Shown: positions 7,204 to 16,563, counted from the stretch's first letter. The stretch: DNA of 34,464 nt from Acidobacteriota bacterium (GCA_020350445.1 CP070717.1:4931281-4965744), one strand, 5' to 3'. Notes: generated by a model not told the origin, from the letters alone. Numbers and translations: made by a program.

Positions 7204-8121
7204 TTAAAAGAGGAGTCTGTCAATCCGCTTGCTAACGTCGGTCAGGTAATCCAGTCCGCCCTCGTCGAGTTCGGCGATCACCGTGCCTTCGTAGCCGATT
7301 TCATCCAGCGCCTTCTTAACTTCGGGCCAGTTGATGTCGCCGTCACCCAGGTTGACGAACTCGGCGTTGAAGGGGCTGAAGCCCTCGGAGGTCACCTTAA
7401 AATCTTTCAGGTGGACCTTCTTAATACGTTTTCCGAGTGTTCGAATCCAGTCCTGCGGATAGCCGAATATCACCACATTGCCGACGTCGAAGTAGGCCTG
7501 TACCCAGGGGCTGTTGAAGTCATCGACGTAACGGGCAAATTCCAGTGGACTCAGTAGGAACTTGTTCCAGACTTCTTCCACCGTGATCACCACTCCCAAC
7601 TCTTCCGCCAGGGGAATCAGTTCCCGAATCTGCTTCTGAGAGCGTTCGTAGGCAGCCCCGTAGGGTGTCTTTTCGTCGATGACCGCCGGAACGAGAAGGA
7701 CCGCGTCCGCTCCCCACAGTTTTGCGTTCCGCAGTGAGGTCCGCATTCCTTCCATGCTCTTCTCAACTACGGCGGGGTCATCGCTGGAAAGGGGATAGGG
7801 CCAGTGAGCCTGGTTCATCACCGAGGTGATGCGGATTCCGGCTTTGTCAGCCGCGGCCTTGAGTCGCTCGGCATCGGCCTGATCCTCATTCGTGTACCCT
7901 TCGACAACTTCAAAACCGGCATCGGCAGCCAGTTTGAAGCGATCCTCGTAGGAGAGCCTTTCCGGGAGCATCCCCCAGACAATGCCCTTTGTGAGCTTCG
8001 CTGTTGGGGCGGCCGAGGTGGACACAGTACCGGTCGATGAAGCGCAGCCCAGCGCAACAGCGACTCCGACGACCGTGGCGGACGATCTGAGAAACTCACG
8101 GCGCGACGATTTACTGCTCAT
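7204..8121 (-). CDS. Tat-exported sugar phosphate isomerase/epimerase-like TIM barrel protein
   Basis: A 305-residue protein with a Tat signal (SRREFLR at residues 5-11, then a hydrophobic stretch). ALGCASS is a possible lipobox, so it may be a Tat lipoprotein. The body is a xylose-isomerase-like TIM barrel (PF01261), with hydroxypyruvate-isomerase-like features: VVEGYTNE, a metal-ligand-type Glu in ITVEEVWN, YFDVGN, KVHLKDFK and IAELDEGG. Such proteins isomerise or epimerise small sugars; the reaction here is unknown. Its ATG overlaps the stop of the upstream Cys-rich gene by four bases (ATGA), indicating translational coupling. It is the second gene of a two-gene unit. Confidence 0.85.
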   Translation of the reverse strand: MSSKSSRREFLRSSATVVGVAVALGCASSTGTVSTSAAPTAKLTKGIVWGMLPERLSYEDRFKLAADAGFEVVEGYTNEDQADAERLKAAADKAGIRITSVMNQAHWPYPLSSDDPAVVEKSMEGMRTSLRNAKLWGADAVLLVPAVIDEKTPYGAAYERSQKQIRELIPLAEELGVVITVEEVWNKFLLSPLEFARYVDDFNSPWVQAYFDVGNVVIFGYPQDWIRTLGKRIKKVHLKDFKVTSEGFSPFNAEFVNLGDGDINWPEVKKALDEIGYEGTVIAELDEGGLDYLTDVSKRIDRLLF

Positions 8122-8507
8122 GATCTGGAATCCTTGAATATATCTTGAGCCTGCAACTTGTCCGGATCAGACAGGATGAAATCCATGAAACGTCGGAAAG
8201 GAGACCAGCGGCAACGCTGAGAGCAAGTACCATGGTCATTCAGGTCGAGGCAGTGCTTCTCACAGCTTTCGTTGCCAAAGTTAATCGCTGAGGGAACCGG
8301 TTCAGGGATCAGATCAACAAACTCCAGCACCGACATTCGAAAGACTGCGCCACAGCCGTCGACCTGGTGTTTGAAATGGTAGTGGTTGATCCGTCCATCG
8401 AAAGACTCGATGTTCATACCAACCAGCTCGACTTCAGGACTGTGGATCAGCTGGTTCCTGGCCAGACTCACACCGCATCCTGGGCATTCTTTGAATGTAA
8501 GAGTCAT
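8118..8507 (-). CDS. Small Cys-rich, probably zinc-binding protein of unknown function
   Basis: A 129-residue protein starting at 8507, preceded by AAGGGGG at good spacing. The longer open frame to 8579 lacks such a signal. It has CPGCG at residues 8-12, a GCG further on, and a C-terminal CEKHC...CSQRC cluster (two Cx3C pairs), with several His residues in HYHFKH. The pattern suggests one or two structural metal sites, zinc most likely. No signal peptide or membrane helix is seen. It overlaps the Tat-exported isomerase-like gene by ATGA, so the two are probably made together. I do not recognise the family. Confidence 0.65.
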   Translation of the reverse strand: MTLTFKECPGCGVSLARNQLIHSPEVELVGMNIESFDGRINHYHFKHQVDGCGAVFRMSVLEFVDLIPEPVPSAINFGNESCEKHCLDLNDHGTCSQRCRWSPFRRFMDFILSDPDKLQAQDIFKDSRS

Positions 8508-8574
8508 GATACCCCCTTGGTTCAAAATATAGGGCAGTTTGCCATCGTTGAAAAGACCCGAAGTCATTGAGAGA

Positions 8575-8790
8575 TGCACCGGAACGCAACCGGCCCGGTT
8601 GGGGATGGCTGTTGGCTACTGGTTGTTGGTCGTTGGCTGCAAGCGGTCGCCCGCGACCGTCTGCCGGAACGGGATCGTCGGCCGGAACGTAACCGGCCTC
8701 GGAACGCGACCGTCTAGGTTGCGAATGGCTGTTGGCTACTCGTTGTTGGCCGTTGGCTGCAAGCGGGGACGCTTACCTTCCGTGTTCGGG
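8575..8790. repeat. CCGGAACG repeat units with NTGGCTR heptamer tracts
   Basis: This gap between two minus-strand genes is almost wholly repeat. CCGGAACG-type starts occur at about 8578 and 8689. The 26 bases from about 8674 match the first 26 bases of the window. Two tracts of five 7-bp units each follow (8605-8639 and 8723-8757), with units such as ATGGCTG, TTGGCTA, CTGGTTG and TTGGCTG. Each ends in CAAGCGG. The second continues into GGGGACGCTTACCTTCCG, the same tail as in the other arrays. No gene is seen here. Confidence 0.8.
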
Positions 8791-8799
8791 CACCTGACT

Positions 8800-11700
8800 T
8801 CAGGGCGCAAGGGGGCGGAACAGCCCGGCTTCGAGCCAGAGTTGGGCGTGACGGACAAAGAGATCGGATTCGTCGGTCTCTCGGGCAGTCTGGAGGTCTT
8901 TACGTGCCTGCTGCTGATCGCCACGGAAGATCGAGTAGATCGCCGATAGATAGTAGGCGTGGACTTTGACATCGAGATCGTTATCCGCTTTGCGCAACCG
9001 GTGTACCGGTTCGAATTCAGCAAACCAGCGCTCGGCTTCCTCCTGGCGGCCAGTTCGATGGAGACCGATCGTGCGGAAGAGGCCTTCGCCATCGGTGTCC
9101 TGATCGGTTGTCATCGAAGCTTGAATCCAGGCTTCTTCGGCGGCGTCGGGGTTACCCGCCAATTCCTGGGTCAGGCCTTCAAAAAGGAGTAAGCGGCTGC
9201 TCTTCAGGGTCGCAAAATCGTCCGAACCGAGACTCTCTGGAGGCCTTCCGGCGCTTGCAATCTGTGCAAGCGCTTCAGAGTAGGAGGAACTCTCGACAAG
9301 TTCATACGCCTTCAGGAGATGCAGGGCCCGGAAGAGACGCAGCAGGGAGTAGGACTGGTGCCGGACTCCGAATCGGTGCCCCTGGATGATTTCCAGCGCT
9401 GAATCGTAGTCGCCGGCCAGCGCCATAAACTTGATCTGCAATTCGATGAGCTGATCGCTAGCCGGGTTGGCCTTCAGTGAACTCCTGACTGTGGTGAGGG
9501 CGTCTTCAGGTCGCCCGCTTCGGGCCAGCAGTCGGGAGACGCCGATCGCTGTCCCAAGGTCTTCGGGCCGGACCTCCGAGGCCTGTCGCAGCATGGTGAG
9601 AGCTTGCTCGGTCTTGCCTTCATCCACCAGAGCCCAGCCGAGGTGCTGCAGGGAGGTAAAGTGGGAAGGGTTCTCCTCCACTGCCTCGGTCCAGAGCTGT
9701 AGTGCCTCCTCACGATGTGTTCTGTTGTAGAGGAGCATAGCGAGAAGGGAAGCGGCATTTGGATCGTGAGGTTTCAGTCTGAGAGCATTCCGCAGCACGC
9801 TCACGGTCTCGTGGCGGAAGGGGAAGATAGCGGTTGGAATCTCTTCCTGAGCAACCTCGTCCAGCAAGGCTCTCCCCTCATCCTCTCTTCCGAGCTTACT
9901 CAACGCATAGATCTGGTAATAGGCCGGCAGAAGACCTGACCCCGACGGAGTTTCCAGCACTGCCGCGGCCAGGAGCTTTTCGGCCTCTTCCCATGCGCTC
10001 AGGGTCATGTACTCCGTGGCCAGTTCCAGAAAACCCTGTGGGTGGCGCGCCAGTGCCTTTTTCAGAGTTTCCACCTCCGATGCCTCCCAATTCGAAGCAA
10101 AAGCTTTCTCAGCGTGTGAGAAGGCGTTGGTAGGATCGATCGAGAGGAGCTCTGAACGGACCTGCGCCGCCACACTTTCCCGGTTCAGCCTCCTGAGTGC
10201 CAGAGCCTGGGCCTGTCTAATGGAAAGCTGTTGAGGTCGCTGGCCGGAAGCCGATTCCAACAATTGAAGGGCTCTTTGGAAATCGCCTCTCTCGAGTGCC
10301 AGCACGCCGAGGCCATAGTCGCGCTGAAGAAACTTGTCTGAAGAAGGGAGCAACTTGTAGTAGAGCTGCTCGGCCCGATTGTGGTTTCCCCGTTCAGATT
10401 CGATGACAGCCAGATAGAAGAGCGCATCACCGTTAAAAGGCTCCCGTTTCAGGGCCTGTTCAAGGTGGGTGACGGCCTTTTCCGGTTCCAGTCTTGTCCA
10501 GGCAAGAAGGCCGAGCTGGATATTGGGTCCAATCATCTGGGGATCGCGGTCGATAGCCTCGGCATAGGCCTGTTCCGCTTCGATCAGCCTTCCCAGTTTC
10601 TCGAGTGTGATTCCCTTTTGAAACAGCTCTTCGGTCGAGAGGCCATCAGACGGTCCGAACTCACGGGGGATGAACTCCGTCGCGACCTGGGCCTCGGGAG
10701 GCGTCCCATCCAGTCGCTGGGTGTGATCAAGCAGCACCGTCGTACTGGACGTGACGGAGATCCGAACCTCAGACGAAGGCTTGTGGTCGCCCAGGTCGAT
10801 CCTCTTCTCAAGAGCCTTTCCGACGGCCAGATCAAGTGTTTCCCGGCCTTTCTCAATACCGTCAATGGACCAGTTCAACAGAGCCTGCGGGAAATTGCCG
10901 GTTGGAGTCAGGTGCAGCGTCGCAGACGCAGGGTCGCCTTCGATCCTGTCGAGTGAGATTGCCAGGTCGCGAGTGGATGTCGTCAGGCCGCCGAGACCTC
11001 CGACCCCGAACCAATACTCCGTCCAGCCATCCGATTGGCCGGGGCCGATGAACTCGTAATTTCCATCCCAGACAAAACGTCCGCTCTGGACTTCGATGTA
11101 GGGGACTCCCGTGTCGGTGTACTGTTCGATGTGGCGCAGGCCGACCTGTCCAACTCCCCAGGTCCAGGTCTTGATTCCTTTGGCTATGTTGCGGTCAGTG
11201 AAGCAGAGTGTCCCTGAGTCGGCTTCGTAGTCGTAGGCCCCCATGAAGTTGTCGTAGATATCCAGGCCGAAGACCCCCAACATGACCTGGTTGTTGCGAT
11301 ACCAGCTCAAATCGACGTCGTTATAGGTGGGCCAGGTCCCGAATTCAGCGCTGTCATGACCGATGGTCTTCGTCATCGGATAGACGAAGCGGGTTCCCTC
11401 GGTTGCGGGCAGCCCCGCATTCGTCCAGAGCAAGTAGCGGTTGGGAAGGTGCGTTCGGTTGTGGAGGTGTACTGTCAATTCGATGAAGCTTCGTCCGGGG
11501 TGGAGTCGTATCCGTGCCGAGATCTTGTTGCGGAAGAAGTGTTCGATATGGGAGAGGATGATTTCGGCACTCCCATCCTCGTACGAGCGGGATGCCCAAT
11601 TCCAGGGCTCACCGGGCCAGGTCAGCATATGAGCGTCGTAGGGGCCGTAGACCTCGAGGTTGCCGGCGGGCCAGGCACCTCTCTGGTTGTAGGAACTCGG

Positions 11701-12102
11701 CTTGACGACACCGGGGTTGTAGAAGAGTTCCCGCTTAGCCGCCTTGTCCCACGCCGACCAGATTCTTCCTCCGAGCTCGGGAAGGAGGACCACTCTCAAG
11801 TAATCGTTCTCCAGGGTAATCGACTCGTATTCGATCGGTTCCGGGCTTGAGCTGAGAGACTCGCGGTCAAACGTGGAGTACGGGTAGAGCCCCGGACTGG
11901 TCTCTGATCGAAAGATCGGGGCAAGGGTGAGTGAGCGGGCGAAGGTGTAGGTTGGAAGGGTCAACTTCCCTTCGATGATCTGAACGGAACTGGAAGCCGG
12001 CGTTTCCTGTCCACCTAAAGCCAGCGTTGTAATGGCGAGTAGCAAAATTAGAGAAAGTGCCCCTGGAATACGTATGCCAACATCTCTCGCGTGTATTTTC
12101 AT
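8800..12102 (-). CDS. Exported DUF5107 domain protein with C-terminal TPR array
   Basis: An 1100-residue protein with an N-terminal signal segment (residues about 12-30, ending ALGGQ). GAGGGATCAAG directly precedes the ATG. Residues about 40-400 match DUF5107 (PF17128): LPELGGRIWSAWDK, NPGVVKPSSYNQRGAWPAGN, HMLTWPGEPWNW and a galactose-mutarotase-like, Trp-rich beta fold that suggests carbohydrate binding. Residues about 480-1090 are a long tetratricopeptide array (typical ALFYLAVIESERGNHNRAE and AEKLLAAA helices). It would act outside the cytoplasm, binding or processing sugars and scaffolding partners. It is transcribed divergently from the GH42-like gene across a short shared control region, which supports a joint role in glycan use. 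Reaction unknown. Confidence 0.85.
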   Translation of the reverse strand: MKIHARDVGIRIPGALSLILLLAITTLALGGQETPASSSVQIIEGKLTLPTYTFARSLTLAPIFRSETSPGLYPYSTFDRESLSSSPEPIEYESITLENDYLRVVLLPELGGRIWSAWDKAAKRELFYNPGVVKPSSYNQRGAWPAGNLEVYGPYDAHMLTWPGEPWNWASRSYEDGSAEIILSHIEHFFRNKISARIRLHPGRSFIELTVHLHNRTHLPNRYLLWTNAGLPATEGTRFVYPMTKTIGHDSAEFGTWPTYNDVDLSWYRNNQVMLGVFGLDIYDNFMGAYDYEADSGTLCFTDRNIAKGIKTWTWGVGQVGLRHIEQYTDTGVPYIEVQSGRFVWDGNYEFIGPGQSDGWTEYWFGVGGLGGLTTSTRDLAISLDRIEGDPASATLHLTPTGNFPQALLNWSIDGIEKGRETLDLAVGKALEKRIDLGDHKPSSEVRISVTSSTTVLLDHTQRLDGTPPEAQVATEFIPREFGPSDGLSTEELFQKGITLEKLGRLIEAEQAYAEAIDRDPQMIGPNIQLGLLAWTRLEPEKAVTHLEQALKREPFNGDALFYLAVIESERGNHNRAEQLYYKLLPSSDKFLQRDYGLGVLALERGDFQRALQLLESASGQRPQQLSIRQAQALALRRLNRESVAAQVRSELLSIDPTNAFSHAEKAFASNWEASEVETLKKALARHPQGFLELATEYMTLSAWEEAEKLLAAAVLETPSGSGLLPAYYQIYALSKLGREDEGRALLDEVAQEEIPTAIFPFRHETVSVLRNALRLKPHDPNAASLLAMLLYNRTHREEALQLWTEAVEENPSHFTSLQHLGWALVDEGKTEQALTMLRQASEVRPEDLGTAIGVSRLLARSGRPEDALTTVRSSLKANPASDQLIELQIKFMALAGDYDSALEIIQGHRFGVRHQSYSLLRLFRALHLLKAYELVESSSYSEALAQIASAGRPPESLGSDDFATLKSSRLLLFEGLTQELAGNPDAAEEAWIQASMTTDQDTDGEGLFRTIGLHRTGRQEEAERWFAEFEPVHRLRKADNDLDVKVHAYYLSAIYSIFRGDQQQARKDLQTARETDESDLFVRHAQLWLEAGLFRPLAP

Positions 12103-12114
12103 CTTGATCCCTCA

Positions 12115-12174
12115 TGACTCATCCCCATGCTCCAGCGCTGGGTGAGTCAGGTTGCAAGGTTAATGGCTGAGTCA
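12115..12174. promoter_or_regulatory. Three TGASTCA sites in the divergent DUF5107/GH42-like control region
   Basis: TGACTCA occurs at 12115-12121 and its complement TGAGTCA at 12143-12149 and 12168-12174. Start-to-start spacing is 28 and 25 bp. The 7-mer is itself a near-palindrome. The first two also form the arms of a larger imperfect inverted repeat (TGACTCAtCCC and GGGTGAGTCA). They occupy the only 126 bp between the two start codons (12102 minus and 12229 plus). This is where an operator for a regulator of both genes would be expected. The regulator is not in the window. Confidence 0.45.
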
Positions 12175-12228
12175 AATGAACTCAATGGGGTGACTTCCCA
12201 AACCAAGTCAACTATAAAAGGGGCCATA

Positions 12229-15200
12229 ATGAGTTTTCGACCGGTCGTTCTCTTTCGATCCGCAGCGTTCGCTTTCTTCCTGTTATTGAGCTGTCCGAGT
12301 ATCCTCGCATTCGCCGAACCGGATGTCTTTGCCACCTTTGAACTCGCTGAAGAGGTGAATCGCCTCGAGCACTCTGAGGGAGTGCAACTGAAGTCGTCGG
12401 AGCGATTTCCCGCATTTGGAAAGAACTCTCTCGAAGTCGTCTTTCCCGAAGCTGGGGGAAGGGTAAGGCTCGAGTCGGTTCCTGCTGACTGGCGGTGGCA
12501 GGGGTCGCTTCTCTTTTTCGTCTGGAGCGATGAGGAAAACGCGCTTCGGGTAATTCTCCAGGACCAGGAGAGTCATCAGTTCAGCCGGGATTTTGCCCTT
12601 CAGCGAGGTGCGAACCATGTTCAGTTGCCTCTTTCCGAAGTGAATGGACTGGAACTGGGGGCGATGGAGGCTGTCGTGTTGGAATCGTCTGCGGCGCAGA
12701 CCGTATTCCTCGACTATTTTGCCCTTGACCGGTTTCATCCAGTACTCGTGGAACGGGGGCGTTGGGATGTCAACTATTCAAATCAGGTAGTCACCGATCA
12801 TTTTCCCTGGGGCAGGGAACTGAAGACGGGGACGATTCGAGCGTTTGCGATTGCCGATGTGGCCAATGGCCGTGGTGTAATTGAACTGGCTCAGCGCTTG
12901 GAGTTGACACCGAAAGCTGTGACCCTCGGGCGCTCGCCGGGTATCAACAAGTGGGGCTTTGGTGATTTCTACGAACAGCGCAGCGGCGGTGGAGAGTTCT
13001 GGGCTGACCCCTATAGCTTGATTCATACCTATATCGCCAGTGACCTGTTATATGGTCCCGATTACGACGTGATCCTCTGGCCGGGGCTGCATCCCTGGGA
13101 AAGCTTTCCAGGAGAGATTCGCGATGAGATCCGGCGGCGTGTCGAGAACGGAGCCGGTCTCGTCTTTTTCTATCCCGTGACGCAGGACTCGGAAGCCGGA
13201 GGGCTCCGCGACCTCTCTCCGTTAGTGATCGAGAAGGCCCTTGGGGGAGAGTTTGGCATGACTACGCCGGTCCTGGATGAGAGCCGGTGGGCAGCCGGCA
13301 AGGATCACTACATCACCCGTGGGATTCCCTTCGAGGCCTTCCCGTGGGGCCAGATCGGGGTTGTCGAATCGGACGTCCAGGGTGAGATCCTGCTGAAGAC
13401 CGAGGAGGGGACTCCCGTATTGGCCACGCGACAGGTGGGAAAAGGCCGGGTCGTCGCCTTCGCGTATCCGGAGAAGGGGATGATCCCTCAGATCGATAAG
13501 GTTTTTGAAACCGGTCTGCACTACCCCTATCACGAGTACATGTGGTCGCTGGTGGCCCGGTCTGTGGTTTGGGCGGCCAGTCGAGAACCCGTGGAAGCGA
13601 TCGTTCAAGTCGAGCAGAACGGTGATGAGGTTGTGGTCGAATTTTCCGGGGTGACGGACGGGGCAACCGTGGAAGCAACTGTTGGAAGTGACTTTGGCGA
13701 GCGGGAGGCCCAGCTTTCGATTCAGGTTCCCGCAGGTGCTGAGAGAGTGAACCTGGCAGTCCCCAAGGATCTCGGGAAGGGGCGTCACTTTGTCAACCTC
13801 CGGCTTATCCGAGATGGTGCGACCCTCGACTGGGCCGGTGCCGAGGTGAACCTGGAGTCTGATGTCAGAATCGCCGGCATCGAGGAGATCCCTGAGCAGA
13901 TCCAGGTCGGAGAACGGGTCAGCGGGAAGCTGCGGCTGTCTGCGAGCCGGTCAACCGAAGCAGAGGTGACCGTTCGGTTGTATGACAACTACGACCGGCT
14001 GGTCGACCAGAATATCCAGGAGGTCCAGGTCGATGAGGAGACAGCACTTACCATCTCGCTGAATTCAACCGGTGCCCTGTCCCATATCGCTCGGATCGAC
14101 TGTGAGGTGAAGGTTGGGGGGCGCCGAAGTGATCGAAAGACTTCGGAAATTTTTGTCATCCAGCCGAGGAAGTGGGATGACTACGATATCGTCATGTACC
14201 GGTTCGGACCCGATCCGATTCCCGGGATCTGGCCTGCGATCGATCAGCAGATGCGGCGTCTGCACGTGACGACCCTGTCCTCTTATTCGCTGAGTCACAG
14301 CAAACATGCCAACTACAACATCCAGGCCCAGACACGGATCAGCGGCCAGGAATCGCCGGATGGGCCGGCACGTAACTACTACGTGGCGATGAAGAAGGAG
14401 TATGCGAACAGTCGGAACAAGCGGGGTTTGGTCCGAGAATTCTGTATGAACGATCCCGCCTACCATGAGTTGGTGAAGAAGGAAATCCGGGAGAAAGCAG
14501 GGGAATGGGCCCCGTTATCGCCGCTGTCTTACTACGTCTACGAGGAACCGTCCCTGACCTGTTATGCCGACGATCTCGACCTCTGTTTCTCGGATCACTG
14601 CATGACCAAGATGAGGGGGTGGCTGAAGGCTGAATACAACGGGCTCGATGAGTTGAATCGTCGTTGGGGGACAGACTTCGAACGGTGGGACGACGTCATG
14701 CCCGATGACACATACGAAGCTCAGGCCCGGGGGAATTATGCCTCCTGGACAGATCACCGCACCTTCATGGAAAAGACCTATGCGGGCTTCTTTGCCTTTG
14801 TCCTGGATGAACTGCGGAAGATTGACCCGGAGGGAATGCTCCTGAATTCGGGAACCCAGGTGTCAGGGGCCCACAACGGGTGTGACTACAGTCAGATCAA
14901 TAACTACACACGGCATTTGAATGCCTATGAGGGTGGAAACCAGCTCGACTTCCATCGCTCCTTCAATCCCGACATCAAAATGTCGAGTGGGGCTGGGTAT
15001 GGAGTGCTGGGGAAGAATGTCTTCTACGACTTCTACAGCAACCTGTTCAAGGGAAGCAACGGTGGGGCCTACATCTTCTGGCAATACTCAACGCTCGATC
15101 CCGATCTGTCAATGAGCCAGAGCGGACTGGACATGGAAGAAGGGTTTGGCGAGCTGCGAGGGCGAGGAATTGGGAAACTTGTCGGTCTTGCCCAACCTGA

Positions 15201-16389
15201 CAACCATGGGATTGCTGTCCACTATTCCTATCCCAGCATTCATGCGGCCTGGATCGTTGACGGTACGATCGAAGAGAGAGTCGTCTATCGAGCCAGTAGT
15301 AAAACCTTGCGGGCCTTCAATGACAACCGGGATGGATGGGTGAAGATTCTCAAGGATTCAGGACTGCAGTTCGATTTTATCTCCTATGGCGACGTCGAGC
15401 AGGGCAAGCTGATCTCCAAAGGCTACAACACTCTGGTTCTGCCGATGAGTCTCGCGTTGAGCGACGAAGAGATTGTGGCGATAAGAGAGTTCGTTTCGCA
15501 GGGTGGAACGGTCATCGCAGACGCTTTGCCCGGTGTGATGGATGAACACTCGGTGTTCCGGTCCGATCGGCAGATTAAACAGTTGCTGGGCATCGAAGCG
15601 AGACCGGTGTCAACCGAGACAGTCGTGGCGATGGAAGGAGAGCCTGCGGTGGAGCTCAGAGGCGCGGAGGCACTGGCTCAGGCTGGAAAGAAGCCCATTC
15701 TTCTCAGGCACCGGGTAGGAGAGGGGCAGGCCTTTCTTCTGAACTTCTTCCTGGACGGATATCCGGAGGACAAACTCGAAGGGCGGGAGCGGCCTGCCCT
15801 GGAACGGATGAAGATTGTCCTGGATGCAGCGGGGATTGGCCCGAAGGTCAACCTGAGGACCGTCGAGGATGAACCGGTAGCTGGCTGTGCCCGTTACCTG
15901 TTCGACCAGGGGACTACTCAACTTTACGGGCTGGTACCAGATAAAGAGCGCCAGGGATCCCCGCAAGTTCGGATCGGGTTGGAGACAGGCAAGACCATCT
16001 ACGATGTGCGCCGTAGTCGATACCTTACGACCGCTGACTCGTTCACAGTCGAGATTGAGCCGGCAGTACCGGAGCTCTTTGCCTTTGTTGACGGCAGGGT
16101 CGAGGAGATTCAGTTGGAATCGCCTGACGCTGCGCAGCTGGGAGAGGAAGTGACTGTGAGTCTTCGAGTCCTGGGTATTGACCAGTACCGTTCGGTTGGG
16201 ACGGCTGTAGTTGTCGACCCTCGAGGGAGGGAGATCCCGCTTTACGGCGGAAACCTGGACATCGTCGACGGGACAGGCCGGCTCTCGTTTCGGACCGCTC
16301 TGAACGATCCTGCCGGGTCCTGGACAATTCGAGTCAAGGATACGGTTTCAGGTGTCGAAGGCGTGACGAGCATCTCAGTCTCAAACTGA
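12229..16389 (+). CDS. Very large secreted GH42-like glycosidase with two Rossmann/amidotransferase-like domains
   Basis: A 1386-residue exported protein. The start at 12229 has AAAAGGGG upstream and opens a signal peptide (to about FAEP, residue 24); the frame is open from 12127 but without support. Order of parts: an N-terminal beta domain; a first amidotransferase-like Rossmann segment (from about residue 270, with VILWPGLHPWE); beta-sandwich regions at about 450-640; and a GH42-type TIM barrel. The barrel has YVYEEPSL at 768-777, where Glu772/773 sits at the family acid/base position, and the typical CFSDHCMTKMRGWL...LNRRWGTDF...WDDVMP. Next come a second Rossmann segment like the GH42 trimerisation domain (from 1065, LVLPMSLALSDEEI) and a C-terminal beta domain. 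Beta-galactosidase activity is not certain. It is divergent from DUF5107-TPR. Confidence 0.8.
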   Translation: MSFRPVVLFRSAAFAFFLLLSCPSILAFAEPDVFATFELAEEVNRLEHSEGVQLKSSERFPAFGKNSLEVVFPEAGGRVRLESVPADWRWQGSLLFFVWSDEENALRVILQDQESHQFSRDFALQRGANHVQLPLSEVNGLELGAMEAVVLESSAAQTVFLDYFALDRFHPVLVERGRWDVNYSNQVVTDHFPWGRELKTGTIRAFAIADVANGRGVIELAQRLELTPKAVTLGRSPGINKWGFGDFYEQRSGGGEFWADPYSLIHTYIASDLLYGPDYDVILWPGLHPWESFPGEIRDEIRRRVENGAGLVFFYPVTQDSEAGGLRDLSPLVIEKALGGEFGMTTPVLDESRWAAGKDHYITRGIPFEAFPWGQIGVVESDVQGEILLKTEEGTPVLATRQVGKGRVVAFAYPEKGMIPQIDKVFETGLHYPYHEYMWSLVARSVVWAASREPVEAIVQVEQNGDEVVVEFSGVTDGATVEATVGSDFGEREAQLSIQVPAGAERVNLAVPKDLGKGRHFVNLRLIRDGATLDWAGAEVNLESDVRIAGIEEIPEQIQVGERVSGKLRLSASRSTEAEVTVRLYDNYDRLVDQNIQEVQVDEETALTISLNSTGALSHIARIDCEVKVGGRRSDRKTSEIFVIQPRKWDDYDIVMYRFGPDPIPGIWPAIDQQMRRLHVTTLSSYSLSHSKHANYNIQAQTRISGQESPDGPARNYYVAMKKEYANSRNKRGLVREFCMNDPAYHELVKKEIREKAGEWAPLSPLSYYVYEEPSLTCYADDLDLCFSDHCMTKMRGWLKAEYNGLDELNRRWGTDFERWDDVMPDDTYEAQARGNYASWTDHRTFMEKTYAGFFAFVLDELRKIDPEGMLLNSGTQVSGAHNGCDYSQINNYTRHLNAYEGGNQLDFHRSFNPDIKMSSGAGYGVLGKNVFYDFYSNLFKGSNGGAYIFWQYSTLDPDLSMSQSGLDMEEGFGELRGRGIGKLVGLAQPDNHGIAVHYSYPSIHAAWIVDGTIEERVVYRASSKTLRAFNDNRDGWVKILKDSGLQFDFISYGDVEQGKLISKGYNTLVLPMSLALSDEEIVAIREFVSQGGTVIADALPGVMDEHSVFRSDRQIKQLLGIEARPVSTETVVAMEGEPAVELRGAEALAQAGKKPILLRHRVGEGQAFLLNFFLDGYPEDKLEGRERPALERMKIVLDAAGIGPKVNLRTVEDEPVAGCARYLFDQGTTQLYGLVPDKERQGSPQVRIGLETGKTIYDVRRSRYLTTADSFTVEIEPAVPELFAFVDGRVEEIQLESPDAAQLGEEVTVSLRVLGIDQYRSVGTAVVVDPRGREIPLYGGNLDIVDGTGRLSFRTALNDPAGSWTIRVKDTVSGVEGVTSISVSN

Positions 16390-16393
16390 CACC

Positions 16394-16563
16394 CCCTGGA
16401 GTGCGGTGGCCCCAGCCACCGCCCTTCTCACGGAAGCCCATCCCCTGGCAGGGAGTCAAGTTCCCTAACGAGCCAGTCTGGTGGTAGTGGAGGTCTTTTA
16501 GAAGCAACTTGACGGAACTGAAGTTCCTTAAGGAAGGCGGAACAGAAGTTTCGCACTCCAGGG
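16394..16563. repeat. 170-bp MITE/BIME-like element with 12-bp perfect terminal inverted repeats
   Basis: CCCTGGAGTGCG at 16394-16405 and its exact complement CGCACTCCAGGG at 16552-16563 bound the element. Inside are a perfect hairpin, GCGGTGGC-CCCA-GCCACCGC (16403-16422), and GGAACTGAAGTTCC (16514-16527). The right half, read on the minus strand, matches the element at 34373-34421 (CCTGGAGTGCG, a C-rich linker, then GGAACTTCAGTTCC). It starts five bases after the GH42-like stop, so the first hairpin could also end that mRNA, though no T-tract follows. No coding sequence is seen in 16390-16599. Confidence 0.7.

Noticed and set aside
12127-12228. Upstream start for the GH42-like gene
   Set aside because: It would place the signal peptide after residue 34 and runs through the TGASTCA sites; 12229 has a good Shine-Dalgarno.
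16403-16422. Intrinsic terminator after the GH42-like gene
   Set aside because: The 8-bp hairpin is strong but no U-run follows, and it is part of the repeated element; a role in 3' end formation remains possible but unsupported.
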